Shown here in pieces: positions 18,401 through 26,284 of a stretch of DNA of 54,842 nt. The notes under the pieces are model-generated. The model saw nothing but the letters and a program-made list of their open reading frames with translations, was not told the origin of the DNA and made no database searches. Every line of letters begins with the position of its first letter. Positions within the stretch are counted from its first letter, which is position 1. Made by a program: the position numbers and the translations under genes. Where the stretch lies: assembly GCA_003141275.1 (NCBI GenBank), contig PLLM01000057.1, positions 1 through 54,842 of the forward strand, given 5' to 3'. Origin of the DNA: Phycisphaerales bacterium. GTDB taxonomy: Bacteria > Planctomycetota > Phycisphaerae > Sedimentisphaerales > Anaerobacaceae.

Positions 18401-18755
18401 TTAGCTGCACAGACCAGAGCCATTTGCTCTGACGCGGGCAAAGTAGCAGTCTGCACCTGAACAGCACACCTTCAAATTCGCCTTTTGTTTCGTAAGTGTT
18501 TTCGTCAATGAAATGCCCTGCCGGGGAAGATGGGCCAATCATCGCGACGGCGGGAAATGAGTCTGACCTTTTTCTTAGATATAAATTGCAGCAACTATTG
18601 CCGAGCGGAGAAGCGCTAATAAGATTTATTTGTGTCTTACGACAAGTGATATTTTCTATCACGCCGTTGTCAAAAATGGAAAAGCTCAGGCCGGTGGAAT
18701 TCGCCGCTTTGAAAACGTTTTTACCATCAATCAAAATGTTATCTTTTACTTCCAT
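15402..18755 (-). CDS. GH94 phosphorylase, probable 1,2-beta-oligoglucan phosphorylase
   Basis: A 1117-residue cytoplasmic enzyme of family GH94. The C-terminal (alpha/alpha)6 part carries GDGDWDDAM, with DWDD at 761-764 at the position of the 'DWND' general-acid motif of this family, and 'WRVYSSGPGMF' near 1030. The N-terminal half is a large beta-sandwich region. GH94 cellobiose and chitobiose phosphorylases are about 800 residues. The length near 1100 matches characterised 1,2-beta-oligoglucan phosphorylases, which convert beta-1,2-glucooligosaccharides plus phosphate to glucose 1-phosphate. No signal peptide is seen, as expected. ATG start, 12 bp after the upstream GH144 stop; its own stop overlaps the symporter start. 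The combination with three GH144 genes is the main argument for the beta-1,2-glucan substrate. Confidence 0.82.
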   Translation of the reverse strand: MEVKDNILIDGKNVFKAANSTGLSFSIFDNGVIENITCRKTQINLISASPLGNSCCNLYLRKRSDSFPAVAMIGPSSPAGHFIDENTYETKGEFEGVLFRCRLLLCPRQSKWLWSVQLTNTAGKTAEFDLLYVQDIGLYCADGKEKNAYYISQYIDYTPLWDDKLGYVVCCRQNEHGKGNFPWLAMGSLSKAKSFSTDGIQFFGPSYRQTAVPQALSSDKLAGLKQGEFGVVALQCEPFILKPRQTSDYGFFGIYHANHPSATTQADLKIIAPAIEELKDLAVTAWADDCIYSEQAENTFSQALPFASEDIADDELDILFGSQKRNSEFHDDRLLSFFYGDNRHVVLPRKELLTYRPCGHIIKTGGNLPGDETIMAASCFMFGAFLSHLAQGNVNFNRLLTVNTNALNVARHTGLRIFIKQAEQYYQLALPSAFEMSFNHCRWIYKHRQLLFEIICRADADSPQIRLELNVLKGTKPQWLISCELAAEHNWQTELNGSLKLLPGAKSKLQSMYPTGHYVINFDRPQCIEQIGADEMLFADGKSKGLDFIVIKLSDTDKFTMNIEGRLIAPNKTQSVKFSELKNNFVNFDLSSVRDSSQISQIAEILPWFAHNARIHYLSPHGLEQYGGAAWGTRDVCQGPIEMLLALGDYAQVRKILAAVFSNQNPDGNWPQWWMFDRYAGVRAGESNGDVVFWPIIALCEYIECSGDYDFLNDMLPYRHQKISPQSEPAGVLSHVMRAIEHITAVRFAGNTKLVNYGDGDWDDAMQPADKSLKNRLISSWTVALSYETFTRLAAMCRAASDIETAEQLEKLSREIRFDFNSFLIKDGVVAGFGLRGNENEFDLLLHPCDDTTGIHYRLLPMVQGILSGIFTPQQAKRHIELIQKHLKGIDGIRLMDRPVKYHGGIQKIFRRAESAAFFGREIGLMYSHAHLRYAEALARLGFADEFVNAMSQIVPIDIQKIVPPADIRQSNCYYSSSDADFVNRSDASNRYNDLIAGKIPVKGGWRVYSSGPGMFVSFIIRYLLGIRQSCGQTIFDPVMPAKFDGLAANINLLGKDIKLVYHAGKNQNSVSRIEINGKQCGFDREQNPYRTGGASVADSVLKQRLDRNNNVIKIYM

Positions 18756-18767
18756 TTGCCTTGTATT

Positions 18768-20096
18768 TTAAAAATTTCCCTTGAAACCGGCTCGTTTAAG
18801 CCCTGCAGTGATGTCTTGGTTTTTCATCATCAGATTCCATATAAGGCCGGTTCTCGCATTTTCAATCATCAGGAGCATTGATCCCTGCGCGATGCCAATT
18901 ATATGGTCTGATACCCACTTGCGGTCGATGTTAAATCCGTCCCAAAAACCATAACCGCCTTCGTTTACGTCCTGCCAAACAGGTTTGTTGTCGATTTTTA
19001 AATTGCGCATATAACGCAGCGCTGCAATCGCATCGTTCGGCACAAACGGCACAGACATACCAACTCCATAAGGGTGGAGCGTGCCATATTCGCCCTGATT
19101 ATCGCTTGCTCCGCGAGGCGGATGGCCGAGAACAACGTACTGGTCATCGGGGGCAGAGCCTGCGGTAATGCCCCAGAGATTTTGGCCGTAAGTTGCGAAT
19201 TTGCCGCTGTTATCTCTGCACCAATCGCGATTGGCAATCACCGCTCTGCGGGTGTTTTCAAACCAGTCAATGCCGAGCGAATCTTTGCCTGTTTTTTTAA
19301 AGTCATAAAAACAGTGCGCGAACATATAAGTGAAAAGCGTGCCGGGATATGTGTAAATATATGGTTGGCCGGCTTTGTATCTACCGATTGGTCTGTTGAA
19401 GGTTGTCATTGTATCGGGCTTGAGTCTGTATTTTTCAATCGGGCAAGCCTGACCGAGAAGCGAAATTAAAATTGTTTCGTCGGTATACCAGTCCCAAGTT
19501 TGTTTGTCGAAACTGCCCGCCCCTGCCATATTGTTCGAGTCGTCTGCCCGCCAGGCCATATAAACCTGGCCGTTTTGGGGATTAACAAACGATGCCCAGT
19601 TGACTCTGCCGGAAATTTCCTCGGCTAATTGTTTTACTTCGCCGGCAAAATATTCGCCGGCGACAATTGCTCCTGCAACCATAAGAGCAGTATCAACAGA
19701 TGATGCGATACCTTCATAACCTAATTCGGTAGTGCTGCCGGTTTTTAAGTCAATAAAATGACAAAACATCCCGTTGTGTTGTGCGTTTGAATTTTGAAGA
19801 GTTTTTAATGCGATGATTGCGCGTTTTTTGGCAGCTTCAAATGAAACATATCCCCTTTCAACGCCTATCGGCAGAGCCGCAAGACCGAAGCCCAAAGAAG
19901 CAACACTGCAAACCTCTTTGCCAGAGCTGTCTCTTACCAGGCCAGAGTGCGAATCGGCCTGATGCCAGAAAAATTGAAATGAGGAGAAAGTAATTTCGTC
20001 AAGCAGAGCTTCGTCGGCGGCGGAAAACTCCGCCCGACCGACTGAAACAGCTGTAAACAGAAGCAGCAAACACCCTATATAGCGAATGCTCTTCAC
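18768..20096 (-). CDS. Compact GH144-type glucanase, exported
   Basis: A 442-residue enzyme with a signal peptide (1-22, ending SVGRA) and a single 'glycoamylase'/GH144 domain. The opening FSSFQFFWHQADSHSGLVRD aligns with [18 protein letters not shown] of the two large paralogues, and the ending ENARTGLIWNLM with ENYRTGLCWNLF. It has no FN3, PA14 or dockerin-like parts, unlike the others, so it is more likely periplasmic, trimming imported fragments, while the large enzymes act outside. It is the first enzyme gene after the LacI regulator and precedes GH94 by 12 bp. Enzymes of this compact form in other bacteria are the characterised beta-1,2-glucanases. Confidence 0.83.
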   Translation of the reverse strand: MKSIRYIGCLLLLFTAVSVGRAEFSAADEALLDEITFSSFQFFWHQADSHSGLVRDSSGKEVCSVASLGFGLAALPIGVERGYVSFEAAKKRAIIALKTLQNSNAQHNGMFCHFIDLKTGSTTELGYEGIASSVDTALMVAGAIVAGEYFAGEVKQLAEEISGRVNWASFVNPQNGQVYMAWRADDSNNMAGAGSFDKQTWDWYTDETILISLLGQACPIEKYRLKPDTMTTFNRPIGRYKAGQPYIYTYPGTLFTYMFAHCFYDFKKTGKDSLGIDWFENTRRAVIANRDWCRDNSGKFATYGQNLWGITAGSAPDDQYVVLGHPPRGASDNQGEYGTLHPYGVGMSVPFVPNDAIAALRYMRNLKIDNKPVWQDVNEGGYGFWDGFNIDRKWVSDHIIGIAQGSMLLMIENARTGLIWNLMMKNQDITAGLKRAGFKGNF

Positions 20097-20123
20097 ACTT
20101 TTCTCCTATAAATTGTGAATCTT

Positions 20124-21167
20124 TTAGTTCTTCTTCAATTCGCAACCGCAGGACTGGCGAACGATAAGTTCGGCTTTTAATACAATTTTGGCCGGTTCGT
20201 TTACTTTGCCGGTGAGACGATTGAGAATTGTTCGCACTGCCATTCTGCCAATCTCTTTGGTAGGTATTCTCATTGTGGTGATTTTCAGTCTTCGCTGGCT
20301 TGCTATCGGGGAATCGTCAAAACCTATAACACCGGCCTGTCTGGGCACTTCGATGCCGCTATCCATCAGAAAATCCATTACGCCGCCGGCAATATCGTCA
20401 TTGGCGGCCACAACGCCATATCTCTTTTGCGGCTCAATCAGTGGAAGTATATTTTTCCCCGCCAGACGATAGCCCTCATCATAACTGTAATTTCTGCAGA
20501 AGAACTGTCTTTGCTCGGCTTCGAGGCCTGTTCCTCTGAGAGCATCGGAAAAGCCCAACGCCCTGTCTGTAGTATCAACGTTGTTTTCAGAACCGCCGAG
20601 GAAAAATACATCATCAACGTTATGGGTATCTATAAAATGCCTTGTTGCTTCAAAAGCTCCAAGCCTGTTATCCAAAAGTATATTATCAAGCCGCCAGGAG
20701 TGAACATCCTGGTCGAGGACTACCAAAGGACTGTTAATAGGGCCGATGCCTTCAAGGACATCGCTGTATAATTCAGAAAGCATTAAAATCACGCCATCGG
20801 TTCGTCCCTGCGAACACAAACGGGTAACAGCCTCGATTTTTTCCTCCGGTCCATTTGCCTTGAGAACCATAATATGAACGCCGTTGGCCTGGGCTTCCTG
20901 GTGTGCTCCTTCCATCAGCATCGCAAAATACTGACCTTCAAAATCTGGCACAATCAGGCCTATGGTGTCTGTTCGTTTTCTACTTAGAGCCTGCGCCCTA
21001 CTGTTTGGCTGGAAATTTAATCGGCGGATCGCTAATTCGACCTTTCGCCGGGTTTCCGGTGCGACACGCCCCAAGTCATTTGCAACACGGGAAACTGTTG
21101 AAATAGAAACACCCGCAGCCTTGGCAACGTCGTGAATTGTTATGCTTGCTGTTTCTTTTTCCATCAT
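20124..21167 (-). CDS. LacI-family transcriptional regulator
   Basis: A LacI/PurR-type repressor of 347 residues. The N-terminal HTH is ITIHDVAKAAGVSISTVSRV with hinge-helix 'NSRAQALSRKRT', followed by a periplasmic-binding-protein-like sensor domain (TIGLIVPDF at its start; GVIGFDDSPIA near 290). The ATG at 21167 is chosen; the frame opens at a TTG at 21185, which would add six non-conserved residues. It faces away from the GH35 gene, and the 390-bp gap between them contains palindromic candidates for its operators. It probably represses both directions until a beta-1,2-glucan-derived sugar binds; the ligand is inferred. Confidence 0.88.
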   Translation of the reverse strand: MMEKETASITIHDVAKAAGVSISTVSRVANDLGRVAPETRRKVELAIRRLNFQPNSRAQALSRKRTDTIGLIVPDFEGQYFAMLMEGAHQEAQANGVHIMVLKANGPEEKIEAVTRLCSQGRTDGVILMLSELYSDVLEGIGPINSPLVVLDQDVHSWRLDNILLDNRLGAFEATRHFIDTHNVDDVFFLGGSENNVDTTDRALGFSDALRGTGLEAEQRQFFCRNYSYDEGYRLAGKNILPLIEPQKRYGVVAANDDIAGGVMDFLMDSGIEVPRQAGVIGFDDSPIASQRRLKITTMRIPTKEIGRMAVRTILNRLTGKVNEPAKIVLKAELIVRQSCGCELKKN

Positions 21168-21557
21168 TACTAACCCTGAAAACAACTTTAATCACCATAA
21201 AAACCTTTTTACAACTTCTAAGCTTCGATGTCAAGATATTTTTTATTAAAACCAAAATCATATTTGCAAAAAACGCATAATTAAAATGTTTTTTGTAGCA
21301 TTATTGTTAACACTCTTCACAAAAAACCTGATTTTTGTAGCAAAAAACGCATGTCTTTTGATAATTTGCATAAAAAAACGAAATTTTGATATATTTGAAA
21401 CGTTTTTTTTTATTGACTTAAATTATAAAAACCTGCAGAATAGCAACGTAAAAACGTTTTTATAAAATATAACTAATATCCGGCGGATATTGGTTTAGAC
21501 TGAAAGGCTTTCAACCGGCGTAAAACTGATAATCAAAAATAATTCGGAGATAACAAA
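21168..21557. promoter_or_regulatory. Divergent LacI/GH35 control region with candidate operators
   Basis: This very AT-rich gap has several CG-centred sites typical of LacI-family operators: a perfect 14-bp palindrome TAAAAACGTTTTTA (21449-21462), AAACGTTT (21398-21405), and two direct copies of GCAAAAAACGCAT (21266-21278 and 21341-21353). A candidate plus-strand promoter is TTGACT (21413-21418), 17 bp, CAGAAT (21436-21441), placing the 14-bp palindrome just downstream as a roadblock. GGAG (21546-21549) precedes the TTG start of GH35. Confidence 0.65.
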
Positions 21558-23981
21558 TTGACACCCTCGGCATTAAAGGCAATACTGCAGACAAGGGAAC
21601 TAACATTCAATAATCAGTCGTTTGAACTTGACGGGAAAAGTTTTTTTTTGTTGAGCAGCGAGATGCACTACTTTCGCGTTAATGCGGAACTTTGGCAGAA
21701 ACATTTGGAACTTATCAAACAGGCAGGACTGAATACTGTTTCATCTTATGTGCCGTGGTCGCTGCACGAACAAATTGAGGGCGAGGCGGATTTCGCGGGC
21801 AGATACGCGGCCAATCTGAATCTTGAAAGATTTATTGATCTGTGCAAAAAAACGGAGCTTAATTTAATTTTGAAGCCTGGACCATATATTCTGGCAGAGC
21901 TTTCGATGCACGGCCTGCCAAGATGGTTTTTTAAAAATTACCCTGATGCTTTAGCCTGCGATTCAAACGGCAAACCGTATCCGGTCGGTTATGCCTGCCT
22001 TTGCCAGCCGGATTATCTGAGAAAAACAATGCAGTGGTATGATGCTGTTATGCCGAAGATTGCGGCGAATCAGCTTTCAAACGGCGGCCCGATTACAATG
22101 ATTCAGGTATGCAATGAGGTCGGCCTGTTCCAGTGGCTCAATGGCTGCGGCGATTACAGCAGCTGTTCGATTAAGGTGTATCGCCAATATCTGAAGAAAA
22201 CTTATAAAACAATTTCGGCGTTAAATGAACGCTGTGGTACGGATTATCGCAATTTCCAGGAAGTCATTCCGCCTGCCGGTGAGGTAAAAACAAAGGCTGA
22301 GCATTTCGCGTACCGGGACTGGGGAAATTTTCATCGTGATTTTTACGCTGAATATATCGGAATGCTCATCAGGGAAATAAGACTTCGCGAAATTACAGTT
22401 CCGCTGTTTCATAATGTACCTGGCTGGGTGTTCGGCAGAGCCAAAACAATGCCTGTCTGCCTGTCAATGTATCATAAACTATCGCGGCTGTATCCTGATA
22501 TTTTTCTCGGCGTTGACCATATACCGGAAAACCCATCGTATAGGAATTTTCACGATGATAGAATTATCAACGCGATGACAAAATCCATACAGGGCAATCG
22601 CGGACCGAGTTATGTGGCGGAATTGCAGGCAGGAACACGAGAAGCGAATGTTCGGATATATCCGAATGAAATGGAACTGTTCTATAAGGGTTGTTTGGCG
22701 AACGGCGCAGTCGGTATGAATTATTATATGTTCAGCGGAGGCGAAAATCCGCCCGGCTGGGGCATTTATGATTCAGCGTTTTATCTGCAAACGCCGATTG
22801 ATGTTCAGGGCAGAGTCGGCGAAAGTTATCCTGTGATACAGCGAATCAGCAGCATTGTTAAAACACACGGCCAGAGGCTATGCCAGTGCAGCACAAACGC
22901 AAAACAGGCGTTGGCGTTTTATCCGCCATATTATTATCGCGAGTTTCTCAATCCGCTGTTCACGGGCGAAAATCTCGATGACGGCTCGTGTGTCGGGCGA
23001 AAGCTCGACTGGCGAATGGTTACAGATGAGCTGCTTTTTGATGGCGTGGGCAAACTGCTGGCAATGGATAATCAGGAATATGATTTTGCAGATATTACGG
23101 CAGCAGAGGCGAATCAGCTCGGCGGATATAAACAGATTTGGGCGGCTCTTACAGAACAGATGGATGCGGAAAGCCAGAAAAAACTATTGGAATATGTTCG
23201 CAACGGCGGTCATTTAATATGTTTTCCGACTTTGCCGAAATTTGACCTCAATGCCCTGCCCTGCACGATTTTAGCTGATGGTCTGGGCGTGAAAACGGAA
23301 CAGATAATTGAAAATTCTGACGGCATAATTTATTGGACAGACACAAACCAGCCTATACACGGCATAGGTTATATTGAAACATTTAACGCAAAATCCGCTG
23401 ATATTATCGCACAAACGCAAAACAGAAAGCCCTGCGGAATTAAAGTAAGCTGCGGCAAAGGCTCGGCGGCGATTCTCGGCACGGGGTTTATTTATCAATC
23501 GGCGGCTCACAAATATGCGTGGCAGAAATTAGGTCTTGCTGATAATTTCAGGGGGCAATTTGTGTGCGATAACCCGCTTGTTATAACGCGCACACGCCTG
23601 CACAAAAACGGCGGCGGATACTTTTTTATGCTGAATTACCATAATCAGGCAATTCAAACAAAAACAAACTTCGGCGGACAATTTTCCCTTCCACCATTCA
23701 GTGGACTTGTGCTGGCGTTTGATATGCCGGTGTCGAAGGATTTTACGATTGTAAACACAACTTCCGAGATTGTAAACATTGAAACGACTGACTGCGGAAT
23801 AAACATAGAAGTCAGCGGCAATGAGAATACGCCTGGACAGATTTGTCTGGACACTACGAGAACAATAAAAAACGTTTTGCTAAATGACAAATCAATACCA
23901 TTTGAACAATCTTCACGAAAAGTAAAAATATATTACGTCCATAGTAAGACGGCAGACCCAATCACAATAAAAATATTCTGA
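21558..23981 (+). CDS. GH35 glycoside hydrolase / possible beta-1,2-glucosyl-acting enzyme
   Basis: An 807-residue protein of the GH35 (beta-galactosidase) clan A fold. The barrel opens with LDGKSFFLLSSEMHYFRV, then GLNTVSSYVPWSLHE and LILKPGPYILAE. The acid/base is predicted as E187 in IQVCNEVG and the nucleophile as E355 in YVAELQAG. The last 300 residues form beta-rich accessory domains. No signal peptide is seen, so it is probably cytoplasmic. The TTG start has a good GGAG site 8 nt upstream. As I recall, a GH35 protein encoded in an Ignavibacterium beta-1,2-glucan cluster acts on beta-1,2-glucosidic linkages, which makes a role in sophorose or oligomer processing more likely here than galactosidase activity. 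It diverges from the LacI gene and is transcribed alone. Confidence 0.8.
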   Translation: MTPSALKAILQTRELTFNNQSFELDGKSFFLLSSEMHYFRVNAELWQKHLELIKQAGLNTVSSYVPWSLHEQIEGEADFAGRYAANLNLERFIDLCKKTELNLILKPGPYILAELSMHGLPRWFFKNYPDALACDSNGKPYPVGYACLCQPDYLRKTMQWYDAVMPKIAANQLSNGGPITMIQVCNEVGLFQWLNGCGDYSSCSIKVYRQYLKKTYKTISALNERCGTDYRNFQEVIPPAGEVKTKAEHFAYRDWGNFHRDFYAEYIGMLIREIRLREITVPLFHNVPGWVFGRAKTMPVCLSMYHKLSRLYPDIFLGVDHIPENPSYRNFHDDRIINAMTKSIQGNRGPSYVAELQAGTREANVRIYPNEMELFYKGCLANGAVGMNYYMFSGGENPPGWGIYDSAFYLQTPIDVQGRVGESYPVIQRISSIVKTHGQRLCQCSTNAKQALAFYPPYYYREFLNPLFTGENLDDGSCVGRKLDWRMVTDELLFDGVGKLLAMDNQEYDFADITAAEANQLGGYKQIWAALTEQMDAESQKKLLEYVRNGGHLICFPTLPKFDLNALPCTILADGLGVKTEQIIENSDGIIYWTDTNQPIHGIGYIETFNAKSADIIAQTQNRKPCGIKVSCGKGSAAILGTGFIYQSAAHKYAWQKLGLADNFRGQFVCDNPLVITRTRLHKNGGGYFFMLNYHNQAIQTKTNFGGQFSLPPFSGLVLAFDMPVSKDFTIVNTTSEIVNIETTDCGINIEVSGNENTPGQICLDTTRTIKNVLLNDKSIPFEQSSRKVKIYYVHSKTADPITIKIF

Positions 23982-24033
23982 CGAATCGGAGAAATTTTAA
24001 AAAAGGAATCGATATAATGCCTGTCAATCGTGA

Positions 24034-24309
24034 TTTAGCACCAGTGCAACAATATACAGAGCAGACCTAAGCAACGGTAAGAATGTTGAATTCAAAACAG
24101 ACAACAGCCGCCGTATTTTTGTTTACATCACAGATGGGGAAGTCGAAATAAATAAAGAAAAATTATATCGCAAAGATCAAGCCTGTATCGATTTGGCGAA
24201 TCTTCTTGAGTTCAAAGCTCATAGTGACACAAGTCTAATACTGATTGATATACCTTCGTGCAAAGGCTGGGGCTATGATGAAAAAACGTTAAGAGGAAAA
24301 AGAAAATAG
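24034..24309 (+). pseudogene. Pirin-family protein remnant (C-terminal half)
   Basis: A frame open from 24034 to the stop at 24309, without a start codon, encodes a pirin/YhhW-like second cupin half: IYRADLSNG, RRIFVYITDGEVEINKE, LYRKDQACIDL, LLEFKAHSDTSLILIDIP. Pirins of this type are about 230-290 residues, so the N-terminal cupin is gone. The nearby ATG at 24017 leads in another frame to a quick stop. It follows the GH35 gene and marks the start of the decayed segment. Confidence 0.7.
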
Positions 24310-24499
24310 GAAAAAACATCGTTTTGCTGGAATGCTCCCTGAAACTTGGTCCGGGCTTAATGAGAGGATAAACCATACAACCAAAATACAACCCAAATGC
24401 TAAATAGCGTGTAAAATCACAGAAATAGTATATCCATAAGATTTGCGATATCAAAGACTTAAAGAAATTTTAGAAAACGCAAACATTTTATATATCCGT

Positions 24500-24622
24500 G
24501 TTCAAAGGCTTCTTGGTCATGCAGATTTACAAATGGCAACAAGGTATGTACAGGATGTTTCAGAACAAACTGATATAGTGATCGAAAATAGCAGGATGTA
24601 TATCTGTCAGATTAATAAGTAG
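24500..24622 (+). pseudogene. 3' end of a second tyrosine recombinase, near-copy of 3750-3871
   Basis: The 40 codons read VQRLLGHADLQMATRYVQDV then SEQTD and end INK-stop. This is the G-H...Y catalytic end of the recombinase at 2750-3871. The first ~60 bp differ from the intact gene at only a few positions, and divergence increases afterwards. Nothing recombinase-like was seen in the ~190 bp upstream. Nothing recognisable lies between 24623 and 24899 either. Confidence 0.8.
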
Positions 24623-24899
24623 TGCAACTAAAAACCTCTGCCGTACTATAAAAAAACTCATCCGATGCTAAGTTTGTGGTAAAGATGATCTTACAAGCAG
24701 CTAATTTTGTTGAAATTGGTCGACTTTCCATGATCGTACCACGCGGCCATTGAATATTTTGTCAGATTTAGAGATTCTGACAGAATGAATAGTTTATCAA
24801 ATAGTCGCAGCAGATTTTGAAGCAGTCAGCAATCAAAAACGCTTGGTGGTAGAGAAGGCGCGTTGCAGCGACAAGCTTAATTTACACACAGGTCAAAGC

Positions 24900-24927
24900 T
24901 TGACAATTGCGCCGGTTGCGGTATTCT
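24900..24927 (+). promoter_or_regulatory. Candidate sigma-70-type promoter for the URO-D-like gene
   Basis: TTGACA (24900-24905), a 16-bp spacer and TATTCT (24922-24927) lie about 90 bp before the first credible start (25020). The -35 is perfect, the -10 moderate. The frame here is open upstream to 24843, but its residues before 25020 do not resemble the family. Confidence 0.45.
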
Positions 24928-25019
24928 TTCCTTCGACCTGTTGGTTAAGAGCTACGACAAACTCGGCTCATAAATTTATGATGCATAATATCATATCTGC
25001 GAAGCACAAACCAAGTCAA

Positions 25020-26278
25020 ATGACAAGCAGGCAACGTGTACTGGCTGCGCTCAATCACCAGCCGGTTGACCGTATCCCGGTTGATTTAGCGGGAACGCAC
25101 TGCAGCGGGGCACAAGTAAGCGTCATAACACAGCTACGCAAGGCGCTTGGACTTGCGCAAAAAGGGGAGCGAGTAAAGGTAATCGATATATATCAGATGC
25201 TCGGCGAAGTTTCACCCGATTTGATTGAGACACTCCAGCTTGACATTGTGATGCTGCCTGCAAGGTGGAATATGTTCGGCTTTGAGAACGCCGACTGGAA
25301 AAACTGGCAGACCTTCGACGGGACAGACGTCCTTGTGCCGGGCAAGTTCAATACAACCCCGGAGCCGAACGGAGATATTTTGCAGTATCCGCTGGGAGAC
25401 AGGTTCGTCCCCCCTCAGGAAGCATGCCGAAGGGAGGATTTTACTTCGATGCAATTATCCGGCAGGAACCTATTGACGACTCGAAGCTCAACCCTGAGGA
25501 TAATCTTGAAGAGTTTACCATTCTTGATGAAGATGACCTGAAGCACTATGAAAAACATGCCAATGATTTGCACAGTAATACCAACCTTGCGATCGTTACA
25601 AGTTTCCCAGGCACTGCTTTCGGGGATATAGCCCTGGTCTCCGCAACGTTCCTGAAACATCCAAAGGGCATTCGTGATATTGAAGAATGGTATATCAGCA
25701 CAGTGACGCGAAGGGGCTATATCAAAGAAGTATTTGCGCGACAGGCGGAGATTGCGATTAAGAACCTGAAGCTTGCCTATCAGGCGGTCGGGGACAAAAT
25801 ACACATCGTCTGGATGGATGGGTCGGATTTATCAAGTCAGAACTCTCTTTTCTGCAGTCCCGACGGCTACAAAGAACTCTACCTCCCTTATGCAAAGAAA
25901 GTTAACGATTGGATACATACCAATACAAAATGGAAAACGATAAAGCACTGCTGCGGCGGGTGTGAACCTTTGATTGAGGGTTTTATCCAGGCGGGGTACG
26001 ACATACTCAATCCCGTTCAATGCTCAGCGGCCGGCATGGACCCGCAGCAGCTTGTTGACAAATTCGGCGAAAGAATAGTTTTCTGGGGAGGCGGAGTTGA
26101 TACACAGCAGACACTGCCATTCGGCACACCAGATGAAGTCGCCAGCCAGGTCAAAGAACGCGTCAGGATATTCAGCCGGAAAAATGGTTACATCTTTAAC
26201 GCCATTCACAACATCCAGTGCGGCACACCCGTCGAGAATGTCCTCGCTATGTTCATGGCGCTGGGCAGGAAGGTTTGA
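25020..26278 (+). pseudogene. Uroporphyrinogen-decarboxylase-family protein, frameshifted
   Basis: Two overlapping frames together encode a URO-D/methyltransferase-type (MtaA/CmuA-like) protein of about 420 residues. The 5' part begins MTSRQRVLAALNHQPVDRIP (25020) and is in frame until a run of six C at 25409-25414. Adding one C there restores continuity into GGFYFDAI and on to HCCGGCEPLIEGFI, FWGGGVDTQ and the stop at 26278. Members named after URO-D in sugar-degradation clusters are mostly of unknown function; this is not the heme enzyme by context. It is 6 bp from the transporter gene, so the two are probably one operon. The frameshift may be real decay, programmed slippage or a sequencing error in a homopolymer. 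Confidence 0.75.
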
Positions 26279-26284
26279 GCCGAT

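Noticed and set aside
4482-20096. Reading the three 'glycoamylase'-domain proteins as starch-degrading glucoamylases
   Set aside because: The family name is historical. The characterised single-domain members act on beta-1,2-glucan, and the large GH94 neighbour fits that substrate; no alpha-amylase, pullulanase or starch-binding domain is present.
21266-21353. CRISPR or tandem array from repeated GCAAAAAACGCAT
   Set aside because: Only two copies 75 bp apart in an AT-rich promoter region; no regular spacers. Better explained as operator half-sites.
24843-25019. Longer N-terminus for the URO-D-like gene
   Set aside because: The frame is open, but the residues are cysteine- and serine-rich without resemblance to the family, and the TTGACA...TATTCT promoter lies inside it.
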